From positions 18,682 through 82,681 of the forward strand of contig JAFGCO010000042.1 of assembly GCA_016932575.1 (NCBI GenBank): a stretch of 64,000 bases of DNA, in the 5' to 3' direction. The notes under the pieces were generated by a model. That model searched no databases. It saw only the letters and a list, made by a program, of their open reading frames with translations, and was not told where the DNA came from. Shown here piece after piece: positions 45,147 through 53,550 of this stretch. Every line of letters begins with the position of its first letter. The first letter of the stretch is position 1. A program made the translations under genes and the position numbers. Source of the stretch: a bacterium (GTDB lineage: Bacteria > Zhuqueibacterota > QNDG01 > JAFGCO01).

Positions 45147-46205
45147 ATGTCAACAATAAAAGAAATTGCAAAAAAAGCCAATGTATCGATTGGTACTGTA
45201 GACAGGGTTCTTCACGGCCGGGGCCGGGTTGCACCGGAAACAGCGGAAAAGATTCAGAAAATTATTCGCGAGATGGGGTATAAACCGAATCTCTTTGCCC
45301 GCAATCTAAAATTGAGCCGTTTGTTTCATTTCGGTATATTAATGCCCCAAGAAAAACAGGATGGAGGCTACTGGGCACAGTCGGCTGACGGTATGAGAAA
45401 AGCTCTGGATGAATTGAAAAGCAATCAGGTGCGCGGGCATTTTTATTATTATGATAAATACAGCCATAATTCCTTTGATCATATGATCCGCGCCATTACC
45501 AATGCAAGGCTGGATGGTTTGATCATTGCTCCCATCCTGGCAAATCCGATTAACGAATTACTGCAAAATTTGTCCAATGAATGTCCCTATCTGTTTTTCG
45601 ATTCTGATCTTCCAGAGACATCACCTCTTTCTGTGATCAATCAAGATGCCCATCAAAGCGGCCGGCTGGCAGCGGAGCTAATGATCAAGCTGGTTCCCTC
45701 TTCCGGTTCCTTTCTGGTGATTAAGGTTATTCCGGATGATTATCACATCAATGCAAGAGTTAAGGGTTTTGTGGATTTTTTAACACAAATCGACTGTCAC
45801 AATGTTCATGTTTTAGATGCAAATATCGGAGATGATCCTCATTGTATTTTACCAATGGTGGATCAGTTCATGAATCATTATCCGGGTTTGCATGGAATTT
45901 TTATGACAAACGCATTAACGTATCAGGTTGCGGAAGTGATTCATCAATTGTCGATTCATCCCAAACCTTCACTGATAGGGTACGACTTGATCGATGCAAA
46001 TGCATATTGGCTGGAAAGAGGCATTATTGATTTTATTATTAGTCAGCGGCCCGAGATGCAGGGGTACCAGGGTATCTATACGCTTTTTCGCCATTTGGTA
46101 ACGAAAGAACCGGTTGAAAAAAGGATCGTGCTTCCTCTGGATATCATAACTCGAGAGAATATGTTGTACCACCGCCAGTATGTTAAAATTAAAATCAATC
46201 AGTAA
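45147..46205 (+). CDS. LacI-family transcriptional regulator
   Basis: A 352-residue regulator. The N-terminal helix-turn-helix is STIKEIAKKANVSIGTVDRVLHGRGRVAPETAEKI, the hinge YKPNLFARNLKLSR follows, and the rest is a periplasmic-binding-protein-like sugar domain (FGILMPQEKQDGGYW ... LDGLIIAPI ... SVINQDAHQSGRLAAELM). It is the first gene of the catabolic operon and probably represses it by binding the palindrome at 45124-45139. The effector is probably an arabinose-type sugar, judged only from the neighbouring enzymes. There is no Shine-Dalgarno sequence because the operator occupies that position. Confidence 0.92.
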   Translation: MSTIKEIAKKANVSIGTVDRVLHGRGRVAPETAEKIQKIIREMGYKPNLFARNLKLSRLFHFGILMPQEKQDGGYWAQSADGMRKALDELKSNQVRGHFYYYDKYSHNSFDHMIRAITNARLDGLIIAPILANPINELLQNLSNECPYLFFDSDLPETSPLSVINQDAHQSGRLAAELMIKLVPSSGSFLVIKVIPDDYHINARVKGFVDFLTQIDCHNVHVLDANIGDDPHCILPMVDQFMNHYPGLHGIFMTNALTYQVAEVIHQLSIHPKPSLIGYDLIDANAYWLERGIIDFIISQRPEMQGYQGIYTLFRHLVTKEPVEKRIVLPLDIITRENMLYHRQYVKIKINQ

Positions 46206-46315
46206 TGCATAAAAAGCATTTGGTTATTATTGAATGGCCGAATCATTTCAGGATTGATTGAAACGGACACCACCGAACAGATATTGATCAAAACAAAAGA
46301 AATATAGGAGGATTT

Positions 46316-47323
46316 ATGCAGGTTCAACAGCTGGATTGGGGCAGTATGAATAATCAAAAAGTTTCACAATTTGTTCTTGTGAATAAAAATCAGATGACTG
46401 CAAAAATAATCAATTATGGAGCGATTCTGGTGTCACTGGAAATGCCAGATAGAAATGGTAAAACAGACAATATTCTTTTGGGATATTCCAATCTGGCAGG
46501 ATACCAGAATGATTCGTTTTTTATTGGTGCAACAGTCGGCCGTTATGCGAATCGAATTGCAAGAGGGCGTTTCACGCTGGACGGGAAGGAATGTCATCTG
46601 CCGATCAATGACGGACCCAATCATTTACATGGCGGTCCGGATGGATTTTATAAAAAGGTTTGGGAAGCAAAGCCCTTTCAGGAAGCAGATAGAGGGGGTG
46701 TTGTCTTGACTTATTTCAGTCAGGACGGTGAGGCAGGATATCCTGGCAATCTGAATGTTAAAGTCACTTATTGTCTGACTGATCATAATGAATTGAAAAT
46801 TGATTATGAAGCAACCACTGATCGGGCCACGCCTGTTAATTTAACGAATCATGCCTATTGGAATCTGGCCGGCAAGAACACAATCAAGAATCATGTGCTG
46901 ACCCTGTTCGCATCCCGGTATTTGCCGGTGGATGAAACTGCGATTCCATTGGGGGAATTGGCTCCTGTCCAGGGCACACCAATGGACTTTACTGTCGCCA
47001 AATCCATTGGACAAGACCTGGATAGTATACCCGGAGGATATGATCACTGCTATGCTGTCGATTCACCCAGCGACAGGGCAGTCCCTGCTGCCCGGCTCGA
47101 AGATCCCGACAGCGGTCGGATCATGAATGTCCTGACAACAAAGCCAGGTATTCAATTTTACAGTGGCAATTTTTTAGAGGATCCATTCCTGAAACATGGT
47201 GCCTGTTGTCTTGAAACACAGTATTTTCCTGATTCTCCGAATCAACCCGATTTTCCCTCCTGCATCTTATTGCCGGAGGACGTTTATCAGCATGCAACAA
47301 TACACCGATTTGATATTGAATAA
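46316..47323 (+). CDS. galM: Aldose 1-epimerase (mutarotase)
   Basis: A 335-residue mutarotase: IINYGAILVSLEMPDRNGKTDNILLGY at the start, then FIGATVGRYANRIARGRF, the catalytic His in TNHAYWNLAG and the base in FYSGNFL ... ETQYFPDSPNQPDFPS. It interconverts alpha and beta anomers of aldoses such as L-arabinose. AGGAGG precedes ATG 46316. It lies 22 bases before the kinase gene of the same operon. Confidence 0.95.
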   Translation: MQVQQLDWGSMNNQKVSQFVLVNKNQMTAKIINYGAILVSLEMPDRNGKTDNILLGYSNLAGYQNDSFFIGATVGRYANRIARGRFTLDGKECHLPINDGPNHLHGGPDGFYKKVWEAKPFQEADRGGVVLTYFSQDGEAGYPGNLNVKVTYCLTDHNELKIDYEATTDRATPVNLTNHAYWNLAGKNTIKNHVLTLFASRYLPVDETAIPLGELAPVQGTPMDFTVAKSIGQDLDSIPGGYDHCYAVDSPSDRAVPAARLEDPDSGRIMNVLTTKPGIQFYSGNFLEDPFLKHGACCLETQYFPDSPNQPDFPSCILLPEDVYQHATIHRFDIE

Positions 47324-47345
47324 GCCGTCCATATCATAGGAGATT

Positions 47346-49043
47346 ATGCGGAAAGGAAAGGATATGTCTCAAGATGTTTTTGTGATTGGAATGGATTACG
47401 GGACGGATTCAGTACGCTCTGTGCTTGTCAATGCCAATACAGGGGAAGAAGTCTCAAATGTCGTCTTTGAGTATCCGAGATGGAAGGCCGGTAAATTCTG
47501 TGATCCAGCCAATAATCAGTTTCGTCAGCATCCCTTGGATTATATGGAAGGCCTGGAATATACAATCAAAGAAGCTGTCCGGCAGGCGCCAGCAGGTATT
47601 GAGGAGAGAATAAAGGCTATTGCTGTGGATACGACCGGTTCCACACCCGTGGCCGTGGATAAGTCCGGAACACCTTTGTCGTTAAAACAGGATTTTGAAG
47701 AAAATCCGAATGCCATGTTTATTCTATGGAAAGATCATACGGCTGTCAAAGAGGCCGGAGAGATCAATTTACTTGCCCGTTCATGGGGTGGTGTTGACTA
47801 CACACAGTATGAAGGTGGCATATATTCCTCGGAATGGTTCTGGGCCAAAATTCTGCATATTTTACGTGTGGACGAAAAAATCAGGAGGGCGGCCTGGTCC
47901 TGGGCTGAACACTGCGATTGGATTCCGGCACTGCTGACAGGTGTTCAGGATGTCATATTCATGAAGCGGGGACGGTGTTCGGCGGGACATAAAGCCATGT
48001 GGCACGAATCCTGGGGTGGTCTGCCATCAGAAGAGTTTTTGATAAAGCTCGATCCGCTCCTTACCGGATTAAGAGAGCGGCTCTATGAGAAAACCGAAAC
48101 CAGTGATGCAAGCGCTGGAACCTTGACAAAAGAATGGGCAGAACGTTTGGGGCTAAAACAGGATGTTGTCGTGAGTGTCGGCGCATTTGATGCGCATATG
48201 GGTGCAGTGGGGGGAGGTGCGAAACCTTTTTATCTGACCAAGATTGTGGGCACATCCACCTGTGATGTATTGACCGCTCCCATGGAGCAATTCGGAGAAA
48301 AACTGGTTTCGGGTATTTGCGGTCAGGTGAACGGTTCTGTTATACCCGGCATGCTTGGTATGGAAGCCGGGCAATCCGCATTCGGTGATATTTATGCGTG
48401 GTTTAAGCAGGTGCTTATGTATCCAGTGGAACAGATTATCGGATCCAGCGCACTGATGGATGCGGAAACGCGTGATAAGCTGATTGCCGAGACTTCCGAA
48501 CGGCTCATTCCTGAGCTGACTGAAGCAGCAAACAGGGTGTCTATTGATGAATCGGGGATTGTGGCCCTCGACTGGATGAACGGCCGCCGGACACCGGATG
48601 CAAACCAACTTCTTAAAGGCGCAATCACCGGACTGAATCTCGGATCCGATGCACCGAAAATTTTTCGCGCTCTGGTTGAAGCCACGGCTTTCGGTGCAAG
48701 AAAAATTGTAGATCGTTTTATTGATGAAGGGGTGCCCATTGAAGGAGTCATTGCTTTGGGTGGTATTCCTAAAAAATCCCCATTTGTGATGCAGGTACTC
48801 GCTGATGTACTGAACCGCCCTATTCTGGTCACTCGGTCCGAACAGGCCTGTGCACTGGGTGCGGCAATGTTTGCAGCGACTGCTGCTGGAATTTATCCCT
48901 CTGTGGAAGCTGCTCAGGATGCCATATCGAGTGGATTTGAGCATGAATATCATCCGAATCCGGAAAATTCAAAAAAGTACGAGACACTTTATCATCAATA
49001 TTCCAGGCTGGGAGCGTTTATTGAAAAAGAGACCTTGTCATGA
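47346..49043 (+). CDS. araB: Ribulokinase (L-ribulokinase type)
   Basis: A 565-residue FGGY kinase. The phosphate-1 loop is GMDYGTDSVRSVLVNANTG (typical AraB), a long loop follows with FILWKDHTAVKEAGEINLLA, then the conserved AEHCDWIPALLTG, GAFDAHMGAVGGG with the catalytic Asp, and IALGGIPKKSPFVMQVLADVLNRP. It phosphorylates L-ribulose to L-ribulose 5-phosphate. AGGAG precedes ATG 47346; ATG 47364 is a possible alternative. The stop overlaps araD (ATGA), so the two are co-translated. Confidence 0.95.
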   Translation: MRKGKDMSQDVFVIGMDYGTDSVRSVLVNANTGEEVSNVVFEYPRWKAGKFCDPANNQFRQHPLDYMEGLEYTIKEAVRQAPAGIEERIKAIAVDTTGSTPVAVDKSGTPLSLKQDFEENPNAMFILWKDHTAVKEAGEINLLARSWGGVDYTQYEGGIYSSEWFWAKILHILRVDEKIRRAAWSWAEHCDWIPALLTGVQDVIFMKRGRCSAGHKAMWHESWGGLPSEEFLIKLDPLLTGLRERLYEKTETSDASAGTLTKEWAERLGLKQDVVVSVGAFDAHMGAVGGGAKPFYLTKIVGTSTCDVLTAPMEQFGEKLVSGICGQVNGSVIPGMLGMEAGQSAFGDIYAWFKQVLMYPVEQIIGSSALMDAETRDKLIAETSERLIPELTEAANRVSIDESGIVALDWMNGRRTPDANQLLKGAITGLNLGSDAPKIFRALVEATAFGARKIVDRFIDEGVPIEGVIALGGIPKKSPFVMQVLADVLNRPILVTRSEQACALGAAMFAATAAGIYPSVEAAQDAISSGFEHEYHPNPENSKKYETLYHQYSRLGAFIEKETLS

Positions 49044-49735
49044 GCCGTTATCGGAATTTAAAAGAAGAGGCCTGGGAGGCCAATCTGGAGCTTCCCAGAA
49101 GGGGTGTGGTGATTTACACCTTCGGAAATGTGAGTGCTTTGGATAAAGAGCACGGCGTGTTTGCCATTAAACCCAGCGGCGTTCCGTATACAGATTTGAA
49201 AGTCAGTGATATGGTGGTTGTGGATATTGAGAACCGGATAGTGGAAGGCCGTTTGAATCCCTCATCAGACACCAAAACTCATGCTTTGCTTTATCGTGAG
49301 TTTAAAGGCATTGGCGGAATAACACATACACATTCTGCATATGCGACGGCCTGGGCGCAAGCAGCGAGAAGCATACCCGTTTACGGGACCACGCATGCAG
49401 ATCATCTCGCGGTTGATGTCCCCTGTACTGAATTGATGACAGATGCAGCCATTCAGGGGGATTATGAAGAAGAAACGGGTCGTCAAATTGTCAAAGCCTT
49501 TCAAGATCTGAATCCCTTGGAAGTGGAAATGATTTTGGTAGCCGGGCATGGTCCGTTTACCTGGGGCAAGACAGCGGCAAAATCAGTATATCATGCCGTG
49601 ATTCTTGAAGAACTGGCCAGAATGGCTTTTTTAACTGAACAGATCAATCCGGAATGCGAGCGGTTAAAAAAGCCTCTGATTGATAAACATTATTTTCGAA
49701 AACACGGTAAAAATGCTTATTATGGACAGAAATAG
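49040..49735 (+). CDS. araD: L-ribulose-5-phosphate 4-epimerase
   Basis: A 231-residue class II aldolase-family epimerase of the usual length. Substrate and metal residues are in GNVSALD, KPSGVPY, SSDTKTHALLY, ITHTHSAYATAWAQ (zinc His pair) and GHGPFTWG (third zinc His). It converts L-ribulose 5-phosphate to D-xylulose 5-phosphate, the last step of L-arabinose catabolism before the pentose phosphate pathway. It overlaps araB by ATGA. Confidence 0.95.
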   Translation: MSRYRNLKEEAWEANLELPRRGVVIYTFGNVSALDKEHGVFAIKPSGVPYTDLKVSDMVVVDIENRIVEGRLNPSSDTKTHALLYREFKGIGGITHTHSAYATAWAQAARSIPVYGTTHADHLAVDVPCTELMTDAAIQGDYEEETGRQIVKAFQDLNPLEVEMILVAGHGPFTWGKTAAKSVYHAVILEELARMAFLTEQINPECERLKKPLIDKHYFRKHGKNAYYGQK

Positions 49736-49750
49736 CAGGAGTCTGCTGTA

Positions 49751-50776
49751 TTGAAAGCTGCGATGCTAATCGGGCCAGGTCGCTTCGAGGTCCGGGAAGT
49801 ACCAGATCCGGTTATTACCCAGCCGAATGATGTATTAATTCAAATAGACTACACGGGAATATGCGGATCGGATCTGCATTATTTTCGTACCGGAAAGATC
49901 GGGGATCAGTATGTGACCTTTCCATTTGTGATGGGCCATGAATGTACAGGCCTGGTTCGGGATACGGGACGGGGAGTCCAAGATCTTCATCAGGGTGAAC
50001 ACGTTATTGTGGATCCTGCTGTTTCCTGCAATGGATGTGATCAGTGTCGTTCCGGTCGCATGCACACTTGCCGTAACCTCAAATTTTTAGGATGTCCGGA
50101 TCAGTTAAGCGGTGGATTGGCAGAATATCTGGTAATGCCTCGATCAAGTTGCTACTGCTTACCCGCTACGTTGTCTTTAAAAACAGCGGTGTTTGCTGAA
50201 CCCGTGTCTATTGCTTTATATGCGTGGCAGTTTTTAAACAAAGCAGATGTCCGGGAAATTGGTATTCTGGGGGTTGGTCCGATTGGACTGAGTGTGCTTC
50301 TGACAGCGAGGGATCGTCCATCTGTCCGAGCCTATGTAACGGATAAAGTCAATGACCGCTTGCAGATGTCGAAAACTTTGGGTGCCGTATGGACTGCCAA
50401 TCCTGATCAGGTCGATATCGTCTCAGAGGCAGGTGTTGAGCTGGATGCGGTCTTCGAATGCTGCGGCCAGGAAGAAGCGCTTCATCATGCTGTGAATCTT
50501 CTGAAACCCGGGGGCCATCTTGTGATCGTGGGCATCCCGGAGCAGGATGACATACGGCTGGATCCGCATACGTTGAGGCGTAAGGAAATCCGGATTGACA
50601 ATGTACGCCGGCAGAACAGATGCATGAAAGCAGCAATTCAGTTTTGTGCGGAGCATCACAGTCAATTTCAGGCTTTGTTGACCCATACGTTTCCGTTAAA
50701 CGACGTACAGCAGGCATTTGATATTGCTGAATCATATCAGGATGGTGTGATAAAGTCGGTGATTTCAGTCAGGTAA
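49751..50776 (+). CDS. Zinc-dependent alcohol/polyol dehydrogenase (MDR family)
   Basis: A 341-residue medium-chain dehydrogenase. Catalytic zinc ligands lie in GICGSDLHYF and MGHECTGLV, structural zinc ligands in CNGCDQCRSGRMHTC, and the NAD-binding region is ILGVGPIGLSVLL. TTG 49751 has AGGAG (49737-49741) 9 bases upstream. It resembles sorbitol, L-arabinitol and threonine dehydrogenases. In this operon it may oxidise a polyol (for example arabinitol) into the ketopentose pool; the substrate is inferred from position only. Confidence 0.87.
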   Translation: MKAAMLIGPGRFEVREVPDPVITQPNDVLIQIDYTGICGSDLHYFRTGKIGDQYVTFPFVMGHECTGLVRDTGRGVQDLHQGEHVIVDPAVSCNGCDQCRSGRMHTCRNLKFLGCPDQLSGGLAEYLVMPRSSCYCLPATLSLKTAVFAEPVSIALYAWQFLNKADVREIGILGVGPIGLSVLLTARDRPSVRAYVTDKVNDRLQMSKTLGAVWTANPDQVDIVSEAGVELDAVFECCGQEEALHHAVNLLKPGGHLVIVGIPEQDDIRLDPHTLRRKEIRIDNVRRQNRCMKAAIQFCAEHHSQFQALLTHTFPLNDVQQAFDIAESYQDGVIKSVISVR

Positions 50777-50954
50777 TATCATGAGCAGATGCAGAATGAT
50801 CAATACATGATATTCCGAATTGGAAATTTGTGTCAGAATTGTTACATCCCGACAGAATATCGATATGCCAGATATAAAATTCCATTTTAGAGACGGGGGA
50901 TTTCGAGGCTATTTGGATAAGATTTATTGAACCATTATTTTGAAAGGAAATACT

Positions 50955-52433
50955 ATGCAGAATATTCCCGAAGTGAGATTGGGTATTGTGGCGGTCAGCC
51001 GCGATTGTTTCCCTGTCGAACTGTCCCAAAAACGGCGAAGCAATGTGATTGAATCCTGTCATGCTCAAAAAATATCTATCATTGAACTCAAGACGACAGT
51101 TGAAAATGAAGCCGATGTTTTGAAATCACTTAAAGAAATTCATGCTCAGGGCGTGAATGCATTGGTGATTTATCTGGGCAATTTCGGACCCGAAGGCCCG
51201 GAAACCCTGTTGGCCAAAAAATTTAACGGACCGGTTATGTTTGCAGCCGCTGCTGAAGAATCGGGTAAAGACCTGATTAACGGCCGGGGCGATGCCTATT
51301 GCGGCATGCTGAGCGCTTCTTATAATATAGGTTTAAGGGAACTCCGGCCGTATATTCCGGAATGCCCTGTGGGCTTACCCGAAGAAGTGGCCAAAATGAT
51401 TGGCGATTTTCAACATATTGCCAGGATCATGCTGGGCCTGAAGCACTTGAAAATCTTTTCATTCGGTCCGAGGCCTCACGATTTTCTGGCCTGTAATGCG
51501 CCAATCAAGCCGCTTTTTGATATCGGCGTTGAGATCATGGAAAACAGTGAACTTGATTTGTACGATATTTATCAGTCAGCTGAGGGAGACAGCCGTATTG
51601 AATCTGTATCGCATGAGATGACCCGGGAACTCGGGGCAGGTAATCAATATCCGGATATTTTAAGAAAACTGGCACAGTATGAAGTGGCACTGATTGATTT
51701 TATGGAGAAAAATCTGGGTGCCTCCCAGTATGGAATCTTTGCCAATAAATGCTGGCCTTCCTTTGAAAAATTCTTTACTTTTGTACCCTGTTACGTCAAT
51801 TCACGTCTGGCCAGCCGGGGTATCCCGGTTTCCTGCGAAGTCGATATTTACGGCACACTCAGTGAATATATGTGCGCCTGTGCAACCCAGCTTCCTCCTA
51901 CATTACTGGATATCAATAATACAGTCCCTGCTGATATGATCCGTGATAACAAAGGAAAAATCGGTGATTATAAACCCAATGACCTTTTTATGGGATTTCA
52001 CTGCGGCAACACACCGGCTTCATGCATGGCCAGTCATGCAATGAAGTATCAGCTCATTATGCACCGTTTGATGGAACCCGATCAGGATCCCGATATTACA
52101 CGGGGGACTCTGGAAGGTCAGATTCGGCCCGGAGAGATGACGGTTTTCCGGCTCCAGTCCACCGCAGATACGATTTTACGCGCCTATGCTGCAGATGGCA
52201 GGATACTCAATATTGATCCGAAATCATTCGGCGGTATAGGGGTGTTTGCAGTACGTGAGATGGGACGTTTTTACCGGCATGTGCTGATTGAAAAACGATT
52301 CCCCCACCACACGGCAGTGGCATTCAAGCACGCGGGTAAATTTCTGTTTGAAGCGGTCAAAATGCTGGGTGTGAACGATATCTCTTTTAATCGGCCCGCG
52401 GGCATGCTGTATCCCAATGAAAATCCATTCTGA
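50955..52433 (+). CDS. L-fucose/L-arabinose isomerase-family protein
   Basis: A 492-residue protein of the FucI/AraA structural superfamily. Features: LGIVAVSRDCFP opening, an N-terminal Rossmann-like part (VNALVIYLGNFGPEGPETLLAKKF), FAAAAEESGKDLINGRGDAYCGMLSASYNI, and the C-terminal metal-site region GFHCGNTPASCM. AAGGAAA precedes ATG 50955; TTG 50940 is less likely. No classical AraA gene is present in this operon, which has AraB and AraD, so this enzyme probably makes L-ribulose from L-arabinose. It could also act on fucose or another ketose-forming aldose. Confidence 0.82.
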   Translation: MQNIPEVRLGIVAVSRDCFPVELSQKRRSNVIESCHAQKISIIELKTTVENEADVLKSLKEIHAQGVNALVIYLGNFGPEGPETLLAKKFNGPVMFAAAAEESGKDLINGRGDAYCGMLSASYNIGLRELRPYIPECPVGLPEEVAKMIGDFQHIARIMLGLKHLKIFSFGPRPHDFLACNAPIKPLFDIGVEIMENSELDLYDIYQSAEGDSRIESVSHEMTRELGAGNQYPDILRKLAQYEVALIDFMEKNLGASQYGIFANKCWPSFEKFFTFVPCYVNSRLASRGIPVSCEVDIYGTLSEYMCACATQLPPTLLDINNTVPADMIRDNKGKIGDYKPNDLFMGFHCGNTPASCMASHAMKYQLIMHRLMEPDQDPDITRGTLEGQIRPGEMTVFRLQSTADTILRAYAADGRILNIDPKSFGGIGVFAVREMGRFYRHVLIEKRFPHHTAVAFKHAGKFLFEAVKMLGVNDISFNRPAGMLYPNENPF

Positions 52434-52513
52434 GAAAAAAATACAGAGTATTGGAGCACATATGATAAAATAAAAAACAATTACCTGATAATGATCTTGG
52501 AAGAGAAGTTTCA

Positions 52514-53443
52514 ATGATAAAAAAAGCGATCATTACGGCTGCAGGAAAGGGAACGCGTCAATATCCCGCAACCAATACCATTCAGAAGGAAATGTTTCCT
52601 CTTGTGGATATTGACGGCATTGCCAAACCCGTGATTCAGATCATTGCAGAACAGGCTGTACGGGCAGGCATTGAGTCCATATGTATTGTGGTGAATCCTG
52701 GAGAATCGGATCAGTTCAAGCAGCATTTTACAGGATTGAATCCAAAAAATTACCAGTCGTTTAAGGAAAAAGGGAAAGAAGGGTACATACATCAATCGGA
52801 GATTCTTAGTCATCTGGAAAAACGGATAACATATATGGAACAGATCGAACAGCATGGGTTTGGTCATGCAGTTTGGTGTGCGCGGGAATTTGTGGCGGAC
52901 GACCCTTTCCTGCTGCTTCTCGGTGATCATGTGTATATATCTGATAAGGAAATTTCCTGCATTACTCAAACACTGCAGGGATTTGAGCGTGTGAGGAAAA
53001 CGCTGTTTCCTGTGATTCGCACGTCCATTGAGCAGCTTCATCTGTTCGGTACATTGACCGGTCTTCCTGTTCATGGACAGAGCGGATTATACCGTGTAAC
53101 AGAAATTATTGAAAAACCGAATCCTGAAACTGCTAAAACAATCCTGGTCACGCAGGATTTGCCCCGGAACCAGTTTTTCACCTTTTTCGGGATGTATGCA
53201 TTGTCTCCGGAAGTTATGCAAATTTTGGATAGTCATGTTAAGGAGAATGTTCGATCCCGGGGAGAAATTCAACTGACCCCTGCCCTTCAGGAACTTGCTG
53301 CAGCCTGCGGTGCCTTTGCCCTTGAAATCGAGGGGCAAAGACTCGATATGGGTACGCCGTTGGGCTATATTAAAACCCAGATGGCTCTGGCACGGAAAGG
53401 CGCATTTTCACAGGAAGTGGAGGGATATATTCAGGGAAGATGA
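52514..53443 (+). CDS. galU: UTP-glucose-1-phosphate uridylyltransferase-like nucleotidyltransferase
   Basis: A 309-residue enzyme with the pyrophosphorylase signature AAGKGTRQYPATNTIQKEMFPLVD, the sugar-nucleotide loop LLLLGDHVYIS, and EIIEKPNPETAKT. Length and pattern fit the GalU family, which makes UDP-glucose from UTP and glucose 1-phosphate. It lies 80 bases after the isomerase gene on the same strand. It is slightly divergent from canonical GalU, so another NDP-sugar is possible. Confidence 0.85.
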   Translation: MIKKAIITAAGKGTRQYPATNTIQKEMFPLVDIDGIAKPVIQIIAEQAVRAGIESICIVVNPGESDQFKQHFTGLNPKNYQSFKEKGKEGYIHQSEILSHLEKRITYMEQIEQHGFGHAVWCAREFVADDPFLLLLGDHVYISDKEISCITQTLQGFERVRKTLFPVIRTSIEQLHLFGTLTGLPVHGQSGLYRVTEIIEKPNPETAKTILVTQDLPRNQFFTFFGMYALSPEVMQILDSHVKENVRSRGEIQLTPALQELAAACGAFALEIEGQRLDMGTPLGYIKTQMALARKGAFSQEVEGYIQGR

Positions 53444-53550
53444 AATTATATCCTTTAGTGGCGGTCGGTTATTATTTTTTAAAATCAATTTTGGTTTTTT
53501 CTTAATAATCAGTTGCATTAAATTATTTTTTCAAAAAGAAGGAGGATGTG

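Noticed and set aside
48153..48953. Long reverse-strand frame (266 codons) inside araB
   Set aside because: Lies wholly within a clear FGGY kinase gene and has no recognisable content; a codon-bias shadow.
52511..53074. Reverse-strand frame inside the nucleotidyltransferase gene
   Set aside because: Opposes a clear GalU-family gene; no ribosome site or domain.
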